From positions 32,921 to 45,730 of the forward strand of contig DCTK01000106.1 in assembly GCA_002329575.1 (NCBI GenBank): 12,810 bases of DNA, given 5' to 3'. The first letter of the stretch is position 1. Every line of letters starts with the position of its first letter. The notes beneath the pieces were generated by a model that saw nothing but the letters and a program-made list of their open reading frames with translations, searched no databases and was not told where the DNA came from. A program made the translations under genes and the position numbers. Origin of the DNA: Sutterella sp. UBA1442. Its GTDB lineage: Bacteria; Pseudomonadota; Gammaproteobacteria; Burkholderiales; Burkholderiaceae_F. This document shows, one piece after another, positions 1-7,775 of the stretch.

Positions 1-114
1 ATCATCGACATCAGGCCAAGGCACAATGCCACAGGCCGCTCGCATGATTAACGCAACGTGCGAATCTTTGGCACCGAGCGATTTCAGTCGATTGATAAGG
101 GTATTAAGCGTCAT
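1..114 (-). CDS. N-terminal fragment of an unrecognised protein
   Basis: An open frame on the minus strand begins with ATG at 114 and stays open for all 38 codons to the window edge. The peptide starts MTLNTLINRLKSLG and contains the stretch CGIVPWPDVDD. I do not recognise a family. No convincing Shine-Dalgarno sequence precedes the ATG (CTCCCCTAAACC lies there), so the start is uncertain. It is separated from the next minus-strand gene by a strong hairpin at 158-184 and therefore probably has its own promoter in 115-157. Confidence 0.4.
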   Translation of the reverse strand, partial: MTLNTLINRLKSLGAKDSHVALIMRAACGIVPWPDVDD

Positions 115-157
115 GGTTTAGGGGAGTCAGTTAATTTTTATATTGATCAAAGAAAAC

Positions 158-184
158 GGACGTTGGAGATAAAATCCAACGTCC
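158..184 (-). terminator. Intrinsic terminator of the AlbA_2 regulator gene
   Basis: A perfect 10 bp stem, GGACGTTGGA pairing with TCCAACGTCC, closes a 7 nt loop. Read on the minus strand it is followed by GTTTTCTTTGATC, a reasonable U-rich tail. It lies 67 nt after the stop codon of the gene at 251-1597. On the plus strand the tail (ATCATTTTAG) is weaker. Confidence 0.75.
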
Positions 185-250
185 ATCATTTTAGAACAAA
201 GCTGAAGTTGATATTCGATGCGTGTTGCTGAGACTTGCACGCTTGATTAA

Positions 251-1597
251 TTAGTCCTTTATTTGATATTGAGTTGCTCTGCCCTTTCCAACTTTGACGA
301 GAATATTTTTTTGCTCCAGGGTTCTAAGTAACAAATATGCGGACGAAGGCGATATCTGACAGGCAATTTCGGCCTCAAGACGAGTGATGAAGCCTTTTTC
401 TCGGCATATCGTCAACAGCGCACGAGCCCGATCACGCATGATATCGGGAAGTTCGTTAAGAGAGCCTTCTTTTGACGTATTGCTAGCGTTCGATGTGTCG
501 TGGAAGTTTATATTGGGAAGAATAAGCGTAAAGCTATTAGCCGTTACGATGATTTCTCCTGTTTTGCCACTGCCATCATAAGCAGCATCAATTTTGTCGT
601 AGCCTGTACCATACGCTTCTATCAGCTGTAATCGATAAAAGATGTTGGCCAAGGCCTTGTTTCTTTGCTCAGAAATGCCTCGACGAACCTCTTCAACCGT
701 CATATTAGGCAACAGGCCTCCTTGATTGAGAATTTCCATACGGTCATCGAAAATATTGACCAAAACTGGGCCAGTGGTGGCGTAATCTCGGTGAACAATC
801 GCATTGAGTAAGCCCTCTCTCACGGCCACCACGGGGAAATCCATGGAGTCAATTCTTGTGAGGCCTTGATAGGTAGAATGAATGCTATTGTGTCGCATGA
901 TAAATGCATGAGCTTCTTCTAACTGCTTAAGTAGAGAACCCGTAAATTCTGCTCTATCTTTGAAAATAGTTTTCCGTTTTCCCTGAAAGACGGCTACCTT
1001 TAAGGAGTGTGGACATTGATCCGACAGTAATAAGGCCAAATTGGTGTAAAGCTTGTCTTGGTTAATGAACCCCAATGTATGCATTTGAGGCTTGCCGAAT
1101 GCTATCTGTTTCTCAGAGAAATAGTTTGCAGTGTCATCAAAGGTGAGTTTTTGCTCAAAAGAGACGCCCTTTTCAAATTCACCACCGCTAGTTTCTATGA
1201 TCATTTTGCGAATAGCATCATAGCTTGCAGAAACTGTAGAAGGTCCTTGACGAACAAAAACGCCTTCAGGGCGAATGCCTTTATTTCGGAGGAAATAAGG
1301 TCTTTTGGTTCCTCGTTGAACTTCAATCTTGATGACAGTTTTATCTTGGTAATCAATAAAAGAAGTACGAACAAACATCATGATGTCTGGAGCAATACTG
1401 TCTCTAATGGTATTTTGAATACGCAATACATCGTTGTCTGGATCAAGAACTCCACAGACAGAACCGTCATTTTCTATGCCGACATACAGATTGCCCCCGT
1501 CTGTATTGGCAAATGCTAGGACGGTCAATTTAATATCATCAACATATTCGCGCTTGAATTCGGTGTTGATATCTTCATGTATTGCAACCATGCACAT
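251..1597 (-). CDS. AlbA_2 / HATPase_c_4 (RecG-like) DNA-binding regulator
   Basis: This 448-residue protein has the layout of the COG2865 class of predicted transcriptional regulators. Residues about 10-135 form the AlbA_2 (schlafen-type) domain, with the EFKRE start and the FANTDGGNLYVGI motif at about 29-41. Residues about 250-345 form the HATPase_c_4-like domain, with the EGLLNAIVHRDY box at 261-272 and the glycine motif AYGTGYDKI at 328-336. Residues about 388-445 look like a C-terminal winged helix (a leucine-rich segment, then VGKGRATQYQI). These are predicted one-component regulators; ligand and targets are generally unknown. The start may be M1 (1597) or M3 (1591); no strong ribosome site separates them. 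Two palindromes with associated repeats lie upstream (1650-1662 and 1838-1920), the nearer overlapping its likely promoter, which suggests autoregulation. A terminator follows the gene, so it is probably transcribed alone. Confidence 0.85.
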   Translation of the reverse strand: MCMVAIHEDINTEFKREYVDDIKLTVLAFANTDGGNLYVGIENDGSVCGVLDPDNDVLRIQNTIRDSIAPDIMMFVRTSFIDYQDKTVIKIEVQRGTKRPYFLRNKGIRPEGVFVRQGPSTVSASYDAIRKMIIETSGGEFEKGVSFEQKLTFDDTANYFSEKQIAFGKPQMHTLGFINQDKLYTNLALLLSDQCPHSLKVAVFQGKRKTIFKDRAEFTGSLLKQLEEAHAFIMRHNSIHSTYQGLTRIDSMDFPVVAVREGLLNAIVHRDYATTGPVLVNIFDDRMEILNQGGLLPNMTVEEVRRGISEQRNKALANIFYRLQLIEAYGTGYDKIDAAYDGSGKTGEIIVTANSFTLILPNINFHDTSNASNTSKEGSLNELPDIMRDRARALLTICREKGFITRLEAEIACQISPSSAYLLLRTLEQKNILVKVGKGRATQYQIKD

Positions 1598-1649
1598 CTC
1601 GTTTAGTCAGTTGGTGGGATTAAAACAATTCAATGCTAATTTTACCGAA

Positions 1650-1662
1650 TCTCGTAACGAGA
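1650..1662. promoter_or_regulatory. Palindromic operator candidate, proximal copy
   Basis: TCTCGTAACGAGA is a perfect dyad (TCTCGT-A-ACGAGA) 53 bp upstream of the minus-strand regulator start. On the minus strand a possible -10 box TAAAAT (1639-1644) lies just downstream, so a protein bound here would cover the promoter spacer. Degenerate GAGAAA-type motifs follow at 1661-1705 (GCGAGAAAAAA, TACGAGAAAA, CAAGAAAAC). The same 13 bp occur again at 1838-1850. Confidence 0.5.
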
Positions 1663-1837
1663 ATGCGAGAAAAAATGAGATAATTACGAGAAAAGTTGCA
1701 AGAAAACAAGTGTGCAATGTTCAATGGGCTTTACTTGTTGATATGTAAGGAATAATTTTCTTTAGTAAGATGGCGTAATAGATTTTTATTTCAGATTTTT
1801 TAGTAATAATACTGAATTTAAGTGATGAATTTTCCTT

Positions 1838-1850
1838 TCTCGTAACGAGA
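1838..1850. promoter_or_regulatory. Palindromic operator candidate, distal copy
   Basis: This is an exact second copy of TCTCGTAACGAGA, 188 bp from the first and in the same orientation. Like the first, it is followed on the plus strand by ATG(T)GCGA and a run of GAGAAA motifs, here as the regular array at 1861-1920. The gene-free stretch 1598-1998 otherwise holds AT-rich sequence (1740-1837) and the glnA terminator. Confidence 0.45.
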
Positions 1851-1860
1851 ATGTGCGAAA

Positions 1861-1920
1861 AATTACGAGAAAAAATAAGAGAAAAATTAAGAGAAAAATT
1901 AAGAGAAAAATTGGGAGAAA
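1861..1920. repeat. Five tandem 12 bp repeats, consensus AATTAAGAGAAA
   Basis: Units at 1861, 1873, 1885, 1897 and 1909 read AATTACGAGAAA, AAATAAGAGAAA, AATTAAGAGAAA, AATTAAGAGAAA and AATTGGGAGAAA. A degenerate sixth unit (GAATGTGCGAAA) precedes them at 1849 and joins the palindrome. The half-site ACGAGA of the palindrome recurs in the first unit, so palindrome and array appear related. In the plus-strand frame the array would encode EKLR repeats, but that frame runs into the glnA 3' end and has no ribosome site. Confidence 0.8.
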
Positions 1921-1944
1921 GACTTTCGTATTCATCAAAAGACG

Positions 1945-1972
1945 AAAGGCCAAGGAAAACTCCTCAGCCTTT
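1945..1972 (-). terminator. glnA intrinsic terminator
   Basis: AAAGGC pairs with GCCTTT around an inner AGGA/TCCT helix and an AAAC loop, with a 2 nt mismatch between the helices. On the minus strand it is followed by CGTCTTTTG. It lies 27 nt past the glnA stop. A smaller hairpin (ATCGCTA/TAGCGAT, 1984-1999) overlaps the stop codon itself. Confidence 0.6.
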
Positions 1973-1998
1973 CAGGTCTTTCTATCGCTATTTAGCGA

Positions 1999-3408
1999 TT
2001 AGAGCTTGTAGTACATATCGTACTCAATCGGCTGAACAGCCAAGCGGAAGCGTTCAACTTCTTGAGCCTTAAGGTTAATGTAGGCTTCAAGCATGTCTTC
2101 GCTAAAGACGCCACCGCGCGTTAAGAACTCGTGGTCAGCAGCCAAAGCTTCCAACGCTTGATTCAAGTCGGCACATACGGTCGGAATCTTGGCGTTTTCT
2201 TCAGGCGGCAAATCGTAGAGGTTCTTATCAGCGGCTTCACCCGGATGAATCTTATTCATGATACCGTCTAGCCCTGCCATCAAGAGTGCTGAAAAAGCGA
2301 GGTAGGGGTTGGCCAACGGATCGGGGAAACGTACTTCAATTCGACGAGCTTTGTCGCTAGCCGTATGAGGAATACGAATAGACGCCGAGCGGTTACGAGC
2401 CGAGTAAGCGAGTTTTACCGGAGCTTCGTAGCCCGGCACCAAGCGCTTATAGGAGTTCGTGCCCGGGTTCGTGATGGCGTTTAAAGCCCGGGCGTGCTTG
2501 ATGATGCCACCGATGTAGAAAAGGGCGGTATCGCTTAAGCCCGCATAGCCGTTACCGGCAAAGAGGTTTTGACCGTCTTTCCAGATGGATTGGTGCACGT
2601 GCATGCCCGAGCCAGCAGAAAACGACACGGGCTTAGGCATAAAGGTCGCGGTCTTACCGTAGGCTGCGGCAACGTTCCAAACCGTGTACTTCAAAATTTG
2701 CGTCCAGTCGGCGCGACGCACAAGCGTGTTGAAACGCGTACCGATTTCGCATTGACCAGCGCCCACTTCATGGTGTTGCACTTCAACAGGAACGCCTTGT
2801 TGTTCGAGTAACAAGCACATTTCAGTGCGCATGTCTTGGAACGAATCAATCGGGGGCACAGGGAAGTAGCCGCCTTGGTGACCGGGGCGGTGGCCGAGGT
2901 TACCTTCGGGGTATTCGATGCCGCTCGCCCAACCGGCTTCGTCCGATCCCACCTTAAAGAACGTATGTTCCGGGGCTGTATTCCAGACGATAGAGTCAAA
3001 TATATGGAATTCGGGTTCGGGGCCAAAGAAGGCAGCATCACCAATGCCGGTGCTCTTTAAATAGGCTTCAGCGCGTTTGGCAATGGAGCGCGGATCGCGA
3101 TTGTAGCCTTTGCCCGTAGCGGGATCGGTGGCATCACACGTCAAAATCAACGTGCTTTCTTCGCGGAAGGGGTCCATGCGGGCCGTATCGGGATCGGCCA
3201 TCAAAATCATGTCGCTGGCTTCAATACCCTTCCAGGCAGCCATGGAGGAGCCGTCAAAGGGTTGACCTTCTTCAAACCAATCTTCAGTGACGTGAGAGGC
3301 AGGAATGCTCACATGCTGCTCTTTACCCTTGATATCGGTAAAACGCAGGTCAACGAACTTCACGTCGTTGTCTTCAATCATTTGCAAGACATTTTCGATA
3401 GAGGACAT
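1999..3408 (-). CDS. glnA: Type I glutamine synthetase (GlnA)
   Basis: GlnA makes glutamine from glutamate, ammonia and ATP in the cytoplasm; the family assembles as a dodecamer. The 469 residues are full length for GSI. Visible motifs are FDGSSMAAW (51-59), [11 protein letters not shown] (128-138) with metal-binding glutamates, [10 protein letters not shown] (214-223), GSGMHVHQS (266-274), [19 protein letters not shown] (314-332) and the ATP site NRSASIRIP (339-347). NLYDLPPEE contains Tyr398, equivalent to the adenylylated tyrosine of enterobacterial GlnA, so control by GlnE-type adenylylation is likely. The start is well supported: AAAGGAG lies 7 nt before the ATG. No glnB, ntrB or ntrC is adjacent; the next gene upstream is a divergent TRAP operon. 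Confidence 0.97.
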   Translation of the reverse strand: MSSIENVLQMIEDNDVKFVDLRFTDIKGKEQHVSIPASHVTEDWFEEGQPFDGSSMAAWKGIEASDMILMADPDTARMDPFREESTLILTCDATDPATGKGYNRDPRSIAKRAEAYLKSTGIGDAAFFGPEPEFHIFDSIVWNTAPEHTFFKVGSDEAGWASGIEYPEGNLGHRPGHQGGYFPVPPIDSFQDMRTEMCLLLEQQGVPVEVQHHEVGAGQCEIGTRFNTLVRRADWTQILKYTVWNVAAAYGKTATFMPKPVSFSAGSGMHVHQSIWKDGQNLFAGNGYAGLSDTALFYIGGIIKHARALNAITNPGTNSYKRLVPGYEAPVKLAYSARNRSASIRIPHTASDKARRIEVRFPDPLANPYLAFSALLMAGLDGIMNKIHPGEAADKNLYDLPPEENAKIPTVCADLNQALEALAADHEFLTRGGVFSEDMLEAYINLKAQEVERFRLAVQPIEYDMYYKL

Positions 3409-3450
3409 CAGATAGCTCCTTTCAAGCAGTCCTTTTTAACAGACCCGTTC

Positions 3451-3477
3451 ATTGTACTTTCTTTATTTCGTTGTGAA
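3451..3477 (-). promoter_or_regulatory. Possible glnA sigma70-type promoter
   Basis: On the minus strand a TACAAT -10 box (3451-3456) lies 15 bp from TTCACA (3472-3477). Both boxes match five of six consensus bases, but the spacer is short. The leader to the ATG would be about 36 nt. I looked for a sigma54 promoter (GG-N10-GC class) and saw no convincing match. Confidence 0.35.
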
Positions 3478-3606
3478 CGCCTATCAAACAAAAAAATCGT
3501 CTTTGGGTACAGAAATTTTCCTAACCGCATTGCACTAGTTGTTGATGACCAATGTCGAAAATTCTTGCCTTCTGAGTACAAATCGGCTCGAAAGTGATCG
3601 CTTCGG

Positions 3607-3680
3607 TATACTTAGGGCATTGTTTTTTTTCGTTATCCCCTCGAGTATTTGTAATGCCCGAGAGGGGTTCTTTTTATTTA
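3607..3680 (+). promoter_or_regulatory. TRAP operon promoter/leader with interleaved inverted repeats
   Basis: TATACT at 3607-3612 is a good -10 box but has no clear -35. It is followed by GGGCATT (3615-3621), CCCCTC (3637-3642), AATGCCC (3653-3659) and GAGGGG (3662-3667). GGGCATT can pair with AATGCCC, and CCCCTC with GAGGGG. The second hairpin is followed by TTCTTTTTATTTATT, so it resembles an intrinsic terminator only 27-40 nt before dctP. The two pairings interleave and would compete. If transcription starts near 3619, only part of the first arm is in the RNA, so this pair could instead be an operator. Confidence 0.4.
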
Positions 3681-3706
3681 TTCCTTTCTTTTAGGGACTC
3701 GTTACC

Positions 3707-4705
3707 ATGTCGCGCGGATTTGCCAAAACGGTTCTTGCAAGCGCTTGTGCTTGTGTATTGTCAATGACTCTTGCCCAAGGCGCTTATGCCGCTCAAACGC
3801 TTCGCCTGGCTCATACGGCAGCCACTAGTCATGCCCACCACGAAGCGGCCACGCTTTTTGCTAAAAACGTGACCGAGCGCACCAAAGGTGAAGTTAAGGT
3901 TGAGGTTTATCCTTCCGGAGAATTGGGCGATCAGCCGGCCCTGGCCGAACAAGTTACGATGATGGCCTTAGACATGGCCGTTGTCTCTTTGGGCAACATG
4001 GCGATGTATAGCAAGAAGCTTAACGCCATGACGGCCCCGTTCTTATTTGCTGACTATGACCAGGCTCACAAAACGATTGACAACTTCGTCATGGGTTGGA
4101 TGAACGAGGGCCTGAAATCCCACGACAGTCTCGGCCTTTCTATGTTTGACTACGGGTTCCGTCAAACGACCACTAAAGGTGTAGTGATTAATTCCGCCGA
4201 AGACTTAAAAGGGTTGAAGATTCGTGTACCGCCTTCTACGGGTCTTTTAGCCGCATTTGATGCCGTAGGCGCCAATACGCAAAAGATTGCCTACTCGGAG
4301 CTTTACACGTCGCTTAAACAAGGCGTGGTGGTGGGTCAAGAAAACCCGGTTTTCACTATCCTTGCCGATTCGCTTTATGAAACGCAAGATCAATTGGCGA
4401 TGACCAATCACTACTTTGACTGCCAGGTGTTACTCATCAATAAGACCGTTTTTGAGGGTTTAACCGATGAGCAACAAGCCATTATTAAAGAAGAAGCCGT
4501 AAACGCTCAAAACTTAACCCGTGAGCGCATCAGCCAAGGTGAAGCTGCTGTGGTTGAAGAGTTAAAGAAGCACGGCATGAACGTGACCTATCCGGCTCGC
4601 GACTCCTTTGTTAAAAAGATGGCCCCTGCGTATGAAAAAGTGGCCGAGCTTGCCGGTAAAGACGCCATGGATGAGTTGTTAGCCGCGGTTAAAGCCGCTC
4701 AATAA
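3707..4705 (+). CDS. dctP: TRAP transporter solute-binding protein (DctP family)
   Basis: This periplasmic protein captures the substrate, usually a C4-dicarboxylate or other organic acid, and delivers it to the DctQ/DctM membrane complex. The 332 residues begin with a signal peptide (basic MSRGFAK, hydrophobic core, AYA-A cleavage near residue 28). DctP signatures are YPSGELGD (68-75), the FRQTTT region with Arg152, LKIRVPPST (170-178) with the family's carboxylate-binding Arg173, and VGQENPV (209-215). The start is preceded by TAGGGA about 9-10 nt upstream. dctM follows after 40 nt and dctQ after that, forming one operon. The true substrate cannot be read from sequence; dctP is a family name here. 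Confidence 0.9.
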   Translation: MSRGFAKTVLASACACVLSMTLAQGAYAAQTLRLAHTAATSHAHHEAATLFAKNVTERTKGEVKVEVYPSGELGDQPALAEQVTMMALDMAVVSLGNMAMYSKKLNAMTAPFLFADYDQAHKTIDNFVMGWMNEGLKSHDSLGLSMFDYGFRQTTTKGVVINSAEDLKGLKIRVPPSTGLLAAFDAVGANTQKIAYSELYTSLKQGVVVGQENPVFTILADSLYETQDQLAMTNHYFDCQVLLINKTVFEGLTDEQQAIIKEEAVNAQNLTRERISQGEAAVVEELKKHGMNVTYPARDSFVKKMAPAYEKVAELAGKDAMDELLAAVKAAQ

Positions 4706-4745
4706 CCCGTTATAACGCAGCTAAGAATCAGGAGAGCCACCGACC

Positions 4746-6032
4746 ATGGTCATGTTTGCCATTTTTGCGGGCGTTTTGGTGTTGTTGCTTTTGGGCGTTA
4801 CCACGGCCGTTACCATGGGTTTTGCGTCCATTGCTACGTACTTGATGGCCGGAGGCGATGCTGCAAGGCTCTTTTTGGTGCCGCAGCGTATGTTTGCCCA
4901 GGTCTCGGGCATCACGCTTATGAGTATTCCGTTTTTCCTTTTGATGGGCAATCTCATGAGCGTGGGCGGCATCAGTCGTTCGCTTTTTGGCTTCGGGCGT
5001 GTGTGCTTGGGGCACTTATCGGGCGGGCTCTCCAATGCGGCAATTGTCGCTTGTATTGTGATGGCTGCAATGTCGGGTTCGGCAGCTGCGTGCGCTGCCG
5101 GCATCGGCATGATTGCCATTGCCGAGATGACGCGCTCGGGCTACGACAGAGCGTTTAGTTGCGCCACGATTGCCGCAGGCGGCGCCTTAGGGCCCATCAT
5201 TCCGCCTTCAATCACCTTGATTCTTTACGCGGGACTTACCCAAACAAGCGTTAATGCGCTTTTTGCCGCCGGGGCTCTGCCCGGGGTTCTCTTGGGCCTA
5301 GCCTTTATGGTGTGGTCATCCTACGTGTGCCACAAGCGGGGATTTGCAAAAACCCCTCGTGCTACAGCCTCCGAGCGCTGGCAGGCATTTAAAGATGCTT
5401 TCTGGTCGCTGCTTACGCCCGTGATTGTGATCGGCGGTATGTTCGCAGGGCTTTTCACCGCAACGGAAGCCGCTGCCGTTGCCTCCTTTTACGTTGCAGT
5501 CTTGGGCTTTTTTGTCACCAAGACGTTGCACCTTAAAGACATCCCGGAGATTCTTTGGAACACGGTTGAGCAAACCGCGAAAGTCATGTTTGTGATTGCC
5601 ACAGCTGGCTTTTTCCAATACGTGCTTCTCTACACGCGCATTCCGCAACAAACGATTGCCTTTGTCTCGGGAACCTTTACTTCCATGGCACTTGTTTTAT
5701 TGATCATCATTGCCATTTTGGTGATCATGGGGTGCTTTATGGAAGGCACGGCCATTTTGTTGATTACGGTGCCGATTTTTGTACCGATCGCAAAAAGCTT
5801 CGGCTACGACATTATTCAACTCGGTATCGTTATGTGTATTGCCTTGGCAGTGGGGGTGTTGACACCACCGGTGGGGCTAAACCTTTATGTCATGGCGTCC
5901 ATCACCGGTGAAAAAGTGATGGCCATTGCTAAAGAAAGCGTAGGGTACGTTTTAATTATGATTGCCATGGCTGCGGCCACGGCCTTTATCCCCGAGCTCT
6001 CGCTATTGATGGCCGGTTGGGTGCAACCGTAA
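4746..6032 (+). CDS. dctM: TRAP transporter large permease (DctM family)
   Basis: DctM is the ion-coupled transport subunit of TRAP systems in the inner membrane. The 428-residue length is normal for the family, and about twelve hydrophobic segments are visible. Family features include GITLMSIPFFLLMGNLM (about 56-72), the repeated-half motif SGSAAACAAGIGMI (about 116-129), GALGPIIPPSI (about 146-156), and a C-terminal counterpart GVLTPPVGLNLYVM (about 372-385). A GGAG motif lies about 10 nt before the ATG. It sits between dctP and dctQ, whereas the common order is dctP-dctQ-dctM. Confidence 0.92.
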   Translation: MVMFAIFAGVLVLLLLGVTTAVTMGFASIATYLMAGGDAARLFLVPQRMFAQVSGITLMSIPFFLLMGNLMSVGGISRSLFGFGRVCLGHLSGGLSNAAIVACIVMAAMSGSAAACAAGIGMIAIAEMTRSGYDRAFSCATIAAGGALGPIIPPSITLILYAGLTQTSVNALFAAGALPGVLLGLAFMVWSSYVCHKRGFAKTPRATASERWQAFKDAFWSLLTPVIVIGGMFAGLFTATEAAAVASFYVAVLGFFVTKTLHLKDIPEILWNTVEQTAKVMFVIATAGFFQYVLLYTRIPQQTIAFVSGTFTSMALVLLIIIAILVIMGCFMEGTAILLITVPIFVPIAKSFGYDIIQLGIVMCIALAVGVLTPPVGLNLYVMASITGEKVMAIAKESVGYVLIMIAMAAATAFIPELSLLMAGWVQP

Positions 6033-6049
6033 GTAAAGGGGGATGAGTG

Positions 6050-6550
6050 ATGAGTTTTATGCAAATTCTCCAAGCCGCTGATCGTTGGGTGAGTCGCTTT
6101 GCCAGAACCGTATCGGTTCTGTGTCTTGCGGCTATCGTCATCATGTTTTTGCTGAATGTCTTCGTGCGTTTTGTGCCGATTTATAACTTCACGCAGACCG
6201 ATGACTGGATTCAGATTTGTTTGATTTGGATGATTTTCTTAGGCGCGCAGGAGCTTGTGCGTACCCGAAATCACTTCGTGGTGGAAGTGCTCACTGAAAG
6301 GCTGTCGGGTCGCATGGAGAGGATCTGTCGCATTCTTGTTTGTCTGATTGAGTTGACGACCTACGCCATCATCTTCTACTATGGGATCGATTGGGTCATG
6401 CGCGCTCAAGCCTATATGCAGTCTATTCCCTGGATGCAGGTTAAAGTGGCTTATGCGGCTATTCCATTGAGCGCCTTTTTTATGACGCTATACGCCATAC
6501 GTGACCTGTATTTGAGTATTGTTAATCGATACGACGAATTAAAGCTTTAA
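6050..6550 (+). CDS. dctQ: TRAP transporter small permease (DctQ family)
   Basis: DctQ is the small membrane subunit that binds DctM. The 166 residues show four transmembrane segments. The family-like second segment region contains DDWIQICLIWMIFLGAQELV and then RNHFVVEVL, matching the usual W-x-x-F-x-GA and HF-x-V pattern. ATG at 6050 is preferred because AAAGGGGGA lies about 6 nt upstream; a GTG three bases earlier is in frame but too close. The gene starts 17 nt after dctM and stops directly against the next ORF. Confidence 0.88.
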   Translation: MSFMQILQAADRWVSRFARTVSVLCLAAIVIMFLLNVFVRFVPIYNFTQTDDWIQICLIWMIFLGAQELVRTRNHFVVEVLTERLSGRMERICRILVCLIELTTYAIIFYYGIDWVMRAQAYMQSIPWMQVKVAYAAIPLSAFFMTLYAIRDLYLSIVNRYDELKL

Positions 6551-6556
6551 GTGAAG

Positions 6557-7447
6557 ATGTCAGATAACTATTTGATTTCAGCTAAAGAGCATTATTTAAG
6601 CATCGAGGTTGTGGACGCGTTTGCACATTATTTGGCAGACTTTTTATCGACGCGGACATTTGCCTCACCTTACTTGACAGAAAACCTTCGTCCCAAGACG
6701 CACTACTGCTTTGTCAGCATTCAGGATGCTTATGAGCAATTCATGATGGAGCCGAAAAACGTTGAGTTGGAGACTCGTGCCGATCAATTCCGTGAGCCCA
6801 TTCGTGAAGCGTTACTGGCTCGCGATGATGAAAAGCTCAATGAATTGATTAATGCGCTCTATGAAGAAAGACTTCAAAAACGCAACAATGAATGGCTTTT
6901 AGGCATTGACTTAACGGTGAGCGATCTCATCGGTTACGGCTACGAGCAATTTAAAAGTGAAAGTCCCGAGTACCATCTCTTTGGCATCAAACATGGACCA
7001 CGGATGACGTCCAATTTGTCGCGCATCTATAGCCTTCTCATCGATGATTTCCTGACTTACGAGAGCCGAGTGGTGGCCACACTGTGCTACTTTGTGAGGG
7101 AATTTTGTTTGGAAAAGGGGATTAAGTTACCTGCTGAATTGCAGTTTTATCGCTTGCAAGGTTGGGGCAAGGACAAAAAAGTCAATGAGCGCAATGCCTC
7201 TTGGGGTGACAATATCTTTCCATCACTTGATGCAGTGAAAAAGCAGCCCAAACGTGAAAGCGAATTTGCTAAGAGTAACTCATTGGCTTCTTGGGTTTGT
7301 TCGCGAGCTATCGAAATTGCCCTAGAGTGTCCTGAAGGCCAATGGTTGGCCGGCAAGCGACCTTTGAGAAAACTGCAGTCTGCGTTTTTTATGATGGGGG
7401 CAAGACTGCCTTCTTATCGAGAAAGCGACCAATCGCAAGTCGATTAG
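6557..7447 (+). CDS. Uncharacterised protein at the end of the TRAP operon
   Basis: I do not recognise this 296-residue protein with confidence. It appears soluble: no signal peptide and no membrane helix. The first half is acidic and helical. A conserved-looking core reads FLTYESRVVATLCYFVREFC and later ASWVCSRAIEIA, ending in GQWLAGKRPLRKLQSAFFMMG. The pattern of a YxSRV helix followed by an A-S-W segment faintly recalls proteins annotated as 8-oxoguanine glycosylase (OGG)-fold; this is a weak resemblance only. The dctQ stop is followed immediately by GTG (6551) and then ATG at 6557, with no clear ribosome site, so it is probably translated by coupling to dctQ. No terminator is obvious after it. 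Confidence 0.65.
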   Translation: MSDNYLISAKEHYLSIEVVDAFAHYLADFLSTRTFASPYLTENLRPKTHYCFVSIQDAYEQFMMEPKNVELETRADQFREPIREALLARDDEKLNELINALYEERLQKRNNEWLLGIDLTVSDLIGYGYEQFKSESPEYHLFGIKHGPRMTSNLSRIYSLLIDDFLTYESRVVATLCYFVREFCLEKGIKLPAELQFYRLQGWGKDKKVNERNASWGDNIFPSLDAVKKQPKRESEFAKSNSLASWVCSRAIEIALECPEGQWLAGKRPLRKLQSAFFMMGARLPSYRESDQSQVD

Positions 7448-7516
7448 TATCAGGGTTTGTGCTCCTGTAGATAGACAAAAAATCCTAAATGCATCGCATT
7501 TTGCGAATTTTCCCTA

Positions 7517-7543
7517 TTGACACTATGGGGCGTCTCGTAAGAA
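7517..7543 (+). promoter_or_regulatory. Possible promoter of the first yjiHG leader
   Basis: A perfect -35 box TTGACA (7517-7522) is followed after 15 bp by TAAGAA (7538-7543), a moderate -10. A direct repeat AATTTTCCCTA occurs at 7506-7516 and 7544-7554, bracketing the promoter and abutting both boxes; it could be a regulator site. Transcription from here would give a leader of almost 590 nt before yjiH. Confidence 0.4.
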
Positions 7544-7582
7544 AATTTTCCCTAAGATTCATTTTTCATAGGCGCGTGCGTC

Positions 7583-7705
7583 ATGTTCGATAAAAAACTT
7601 TCGAACAATTCGCTTTCTCAATGCCAGGCTCAAGCCGCTGGCAACGCTCGCGCCCACACTTCTCAATCCCGCATTTGCAACACTCAACGATGGCGTCTCT
7701 GGTGA
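7583..7705 (+). CDS. Possible 40-codon upstream ORF in leader 1
   Basis: ATG at 7583 opens 40 codons ending CNTQRWRLW-stop. The ribosome site is poor (AGG about 10 nt upstream). Its 5' end forms a perfect hairpin (TGTTCGA/TCGAACA, 7584-7607), and a second stem TGCCAG/CTGGCA lies at 7622-7643. Its last codons share TGGCGTCTCTG with the end of the leader peptide ORF at 7904-8077, in the same reading frame (Trp-Arg-Leu in both). It may be another leader peptide or chance. The gene-free stretch 7448-8138 consists of this and the leader elements listed next. Confidence 0.25.
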   Translation: MFDKKLSNNSLSQCQAQAAGNARAHTSQSRICNTQRWRLW

Positions 7706-7775
7706 CAGTTCGCTAGGGTCGCGTTGCGTTGTTACTGTATCGTTTTAATTTCTGACCTATTGCGCATCAGGCCCG

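Noticed and set aside
1849..1920. CRISPR array
   Set aside because: Units are 12 bp and contiguous with no spacers, so this is a simple tandem repeat.
1851..2072. Plus-strand ORF beginning with EKLR repeats
   Set aside because: The repeats come from the 12 bp tandem array, the rest is antisense to the glnA 3' end and terminator, and there is no ribosome site.
2691..3044. Second minus-strand ORF inside glnA
   Set aside because: It is an out-of-frame shadow of glnA, whose own frame is fully conserved through this stretch.
3409..3600. Sigma54/NtrC promoter for glnA
   Set aside because: I looked for GG-N10-GC and paired TGCAC half-sites and saw only one isolated TGCACTA; not enough to report.
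4721..5119. Minus-strand ORFs opposite dctM
   Set aside because: Antisense shadows of an intact membrane protein gene, with Pro/Met/Lys-biased composition typical of the reverse strand.
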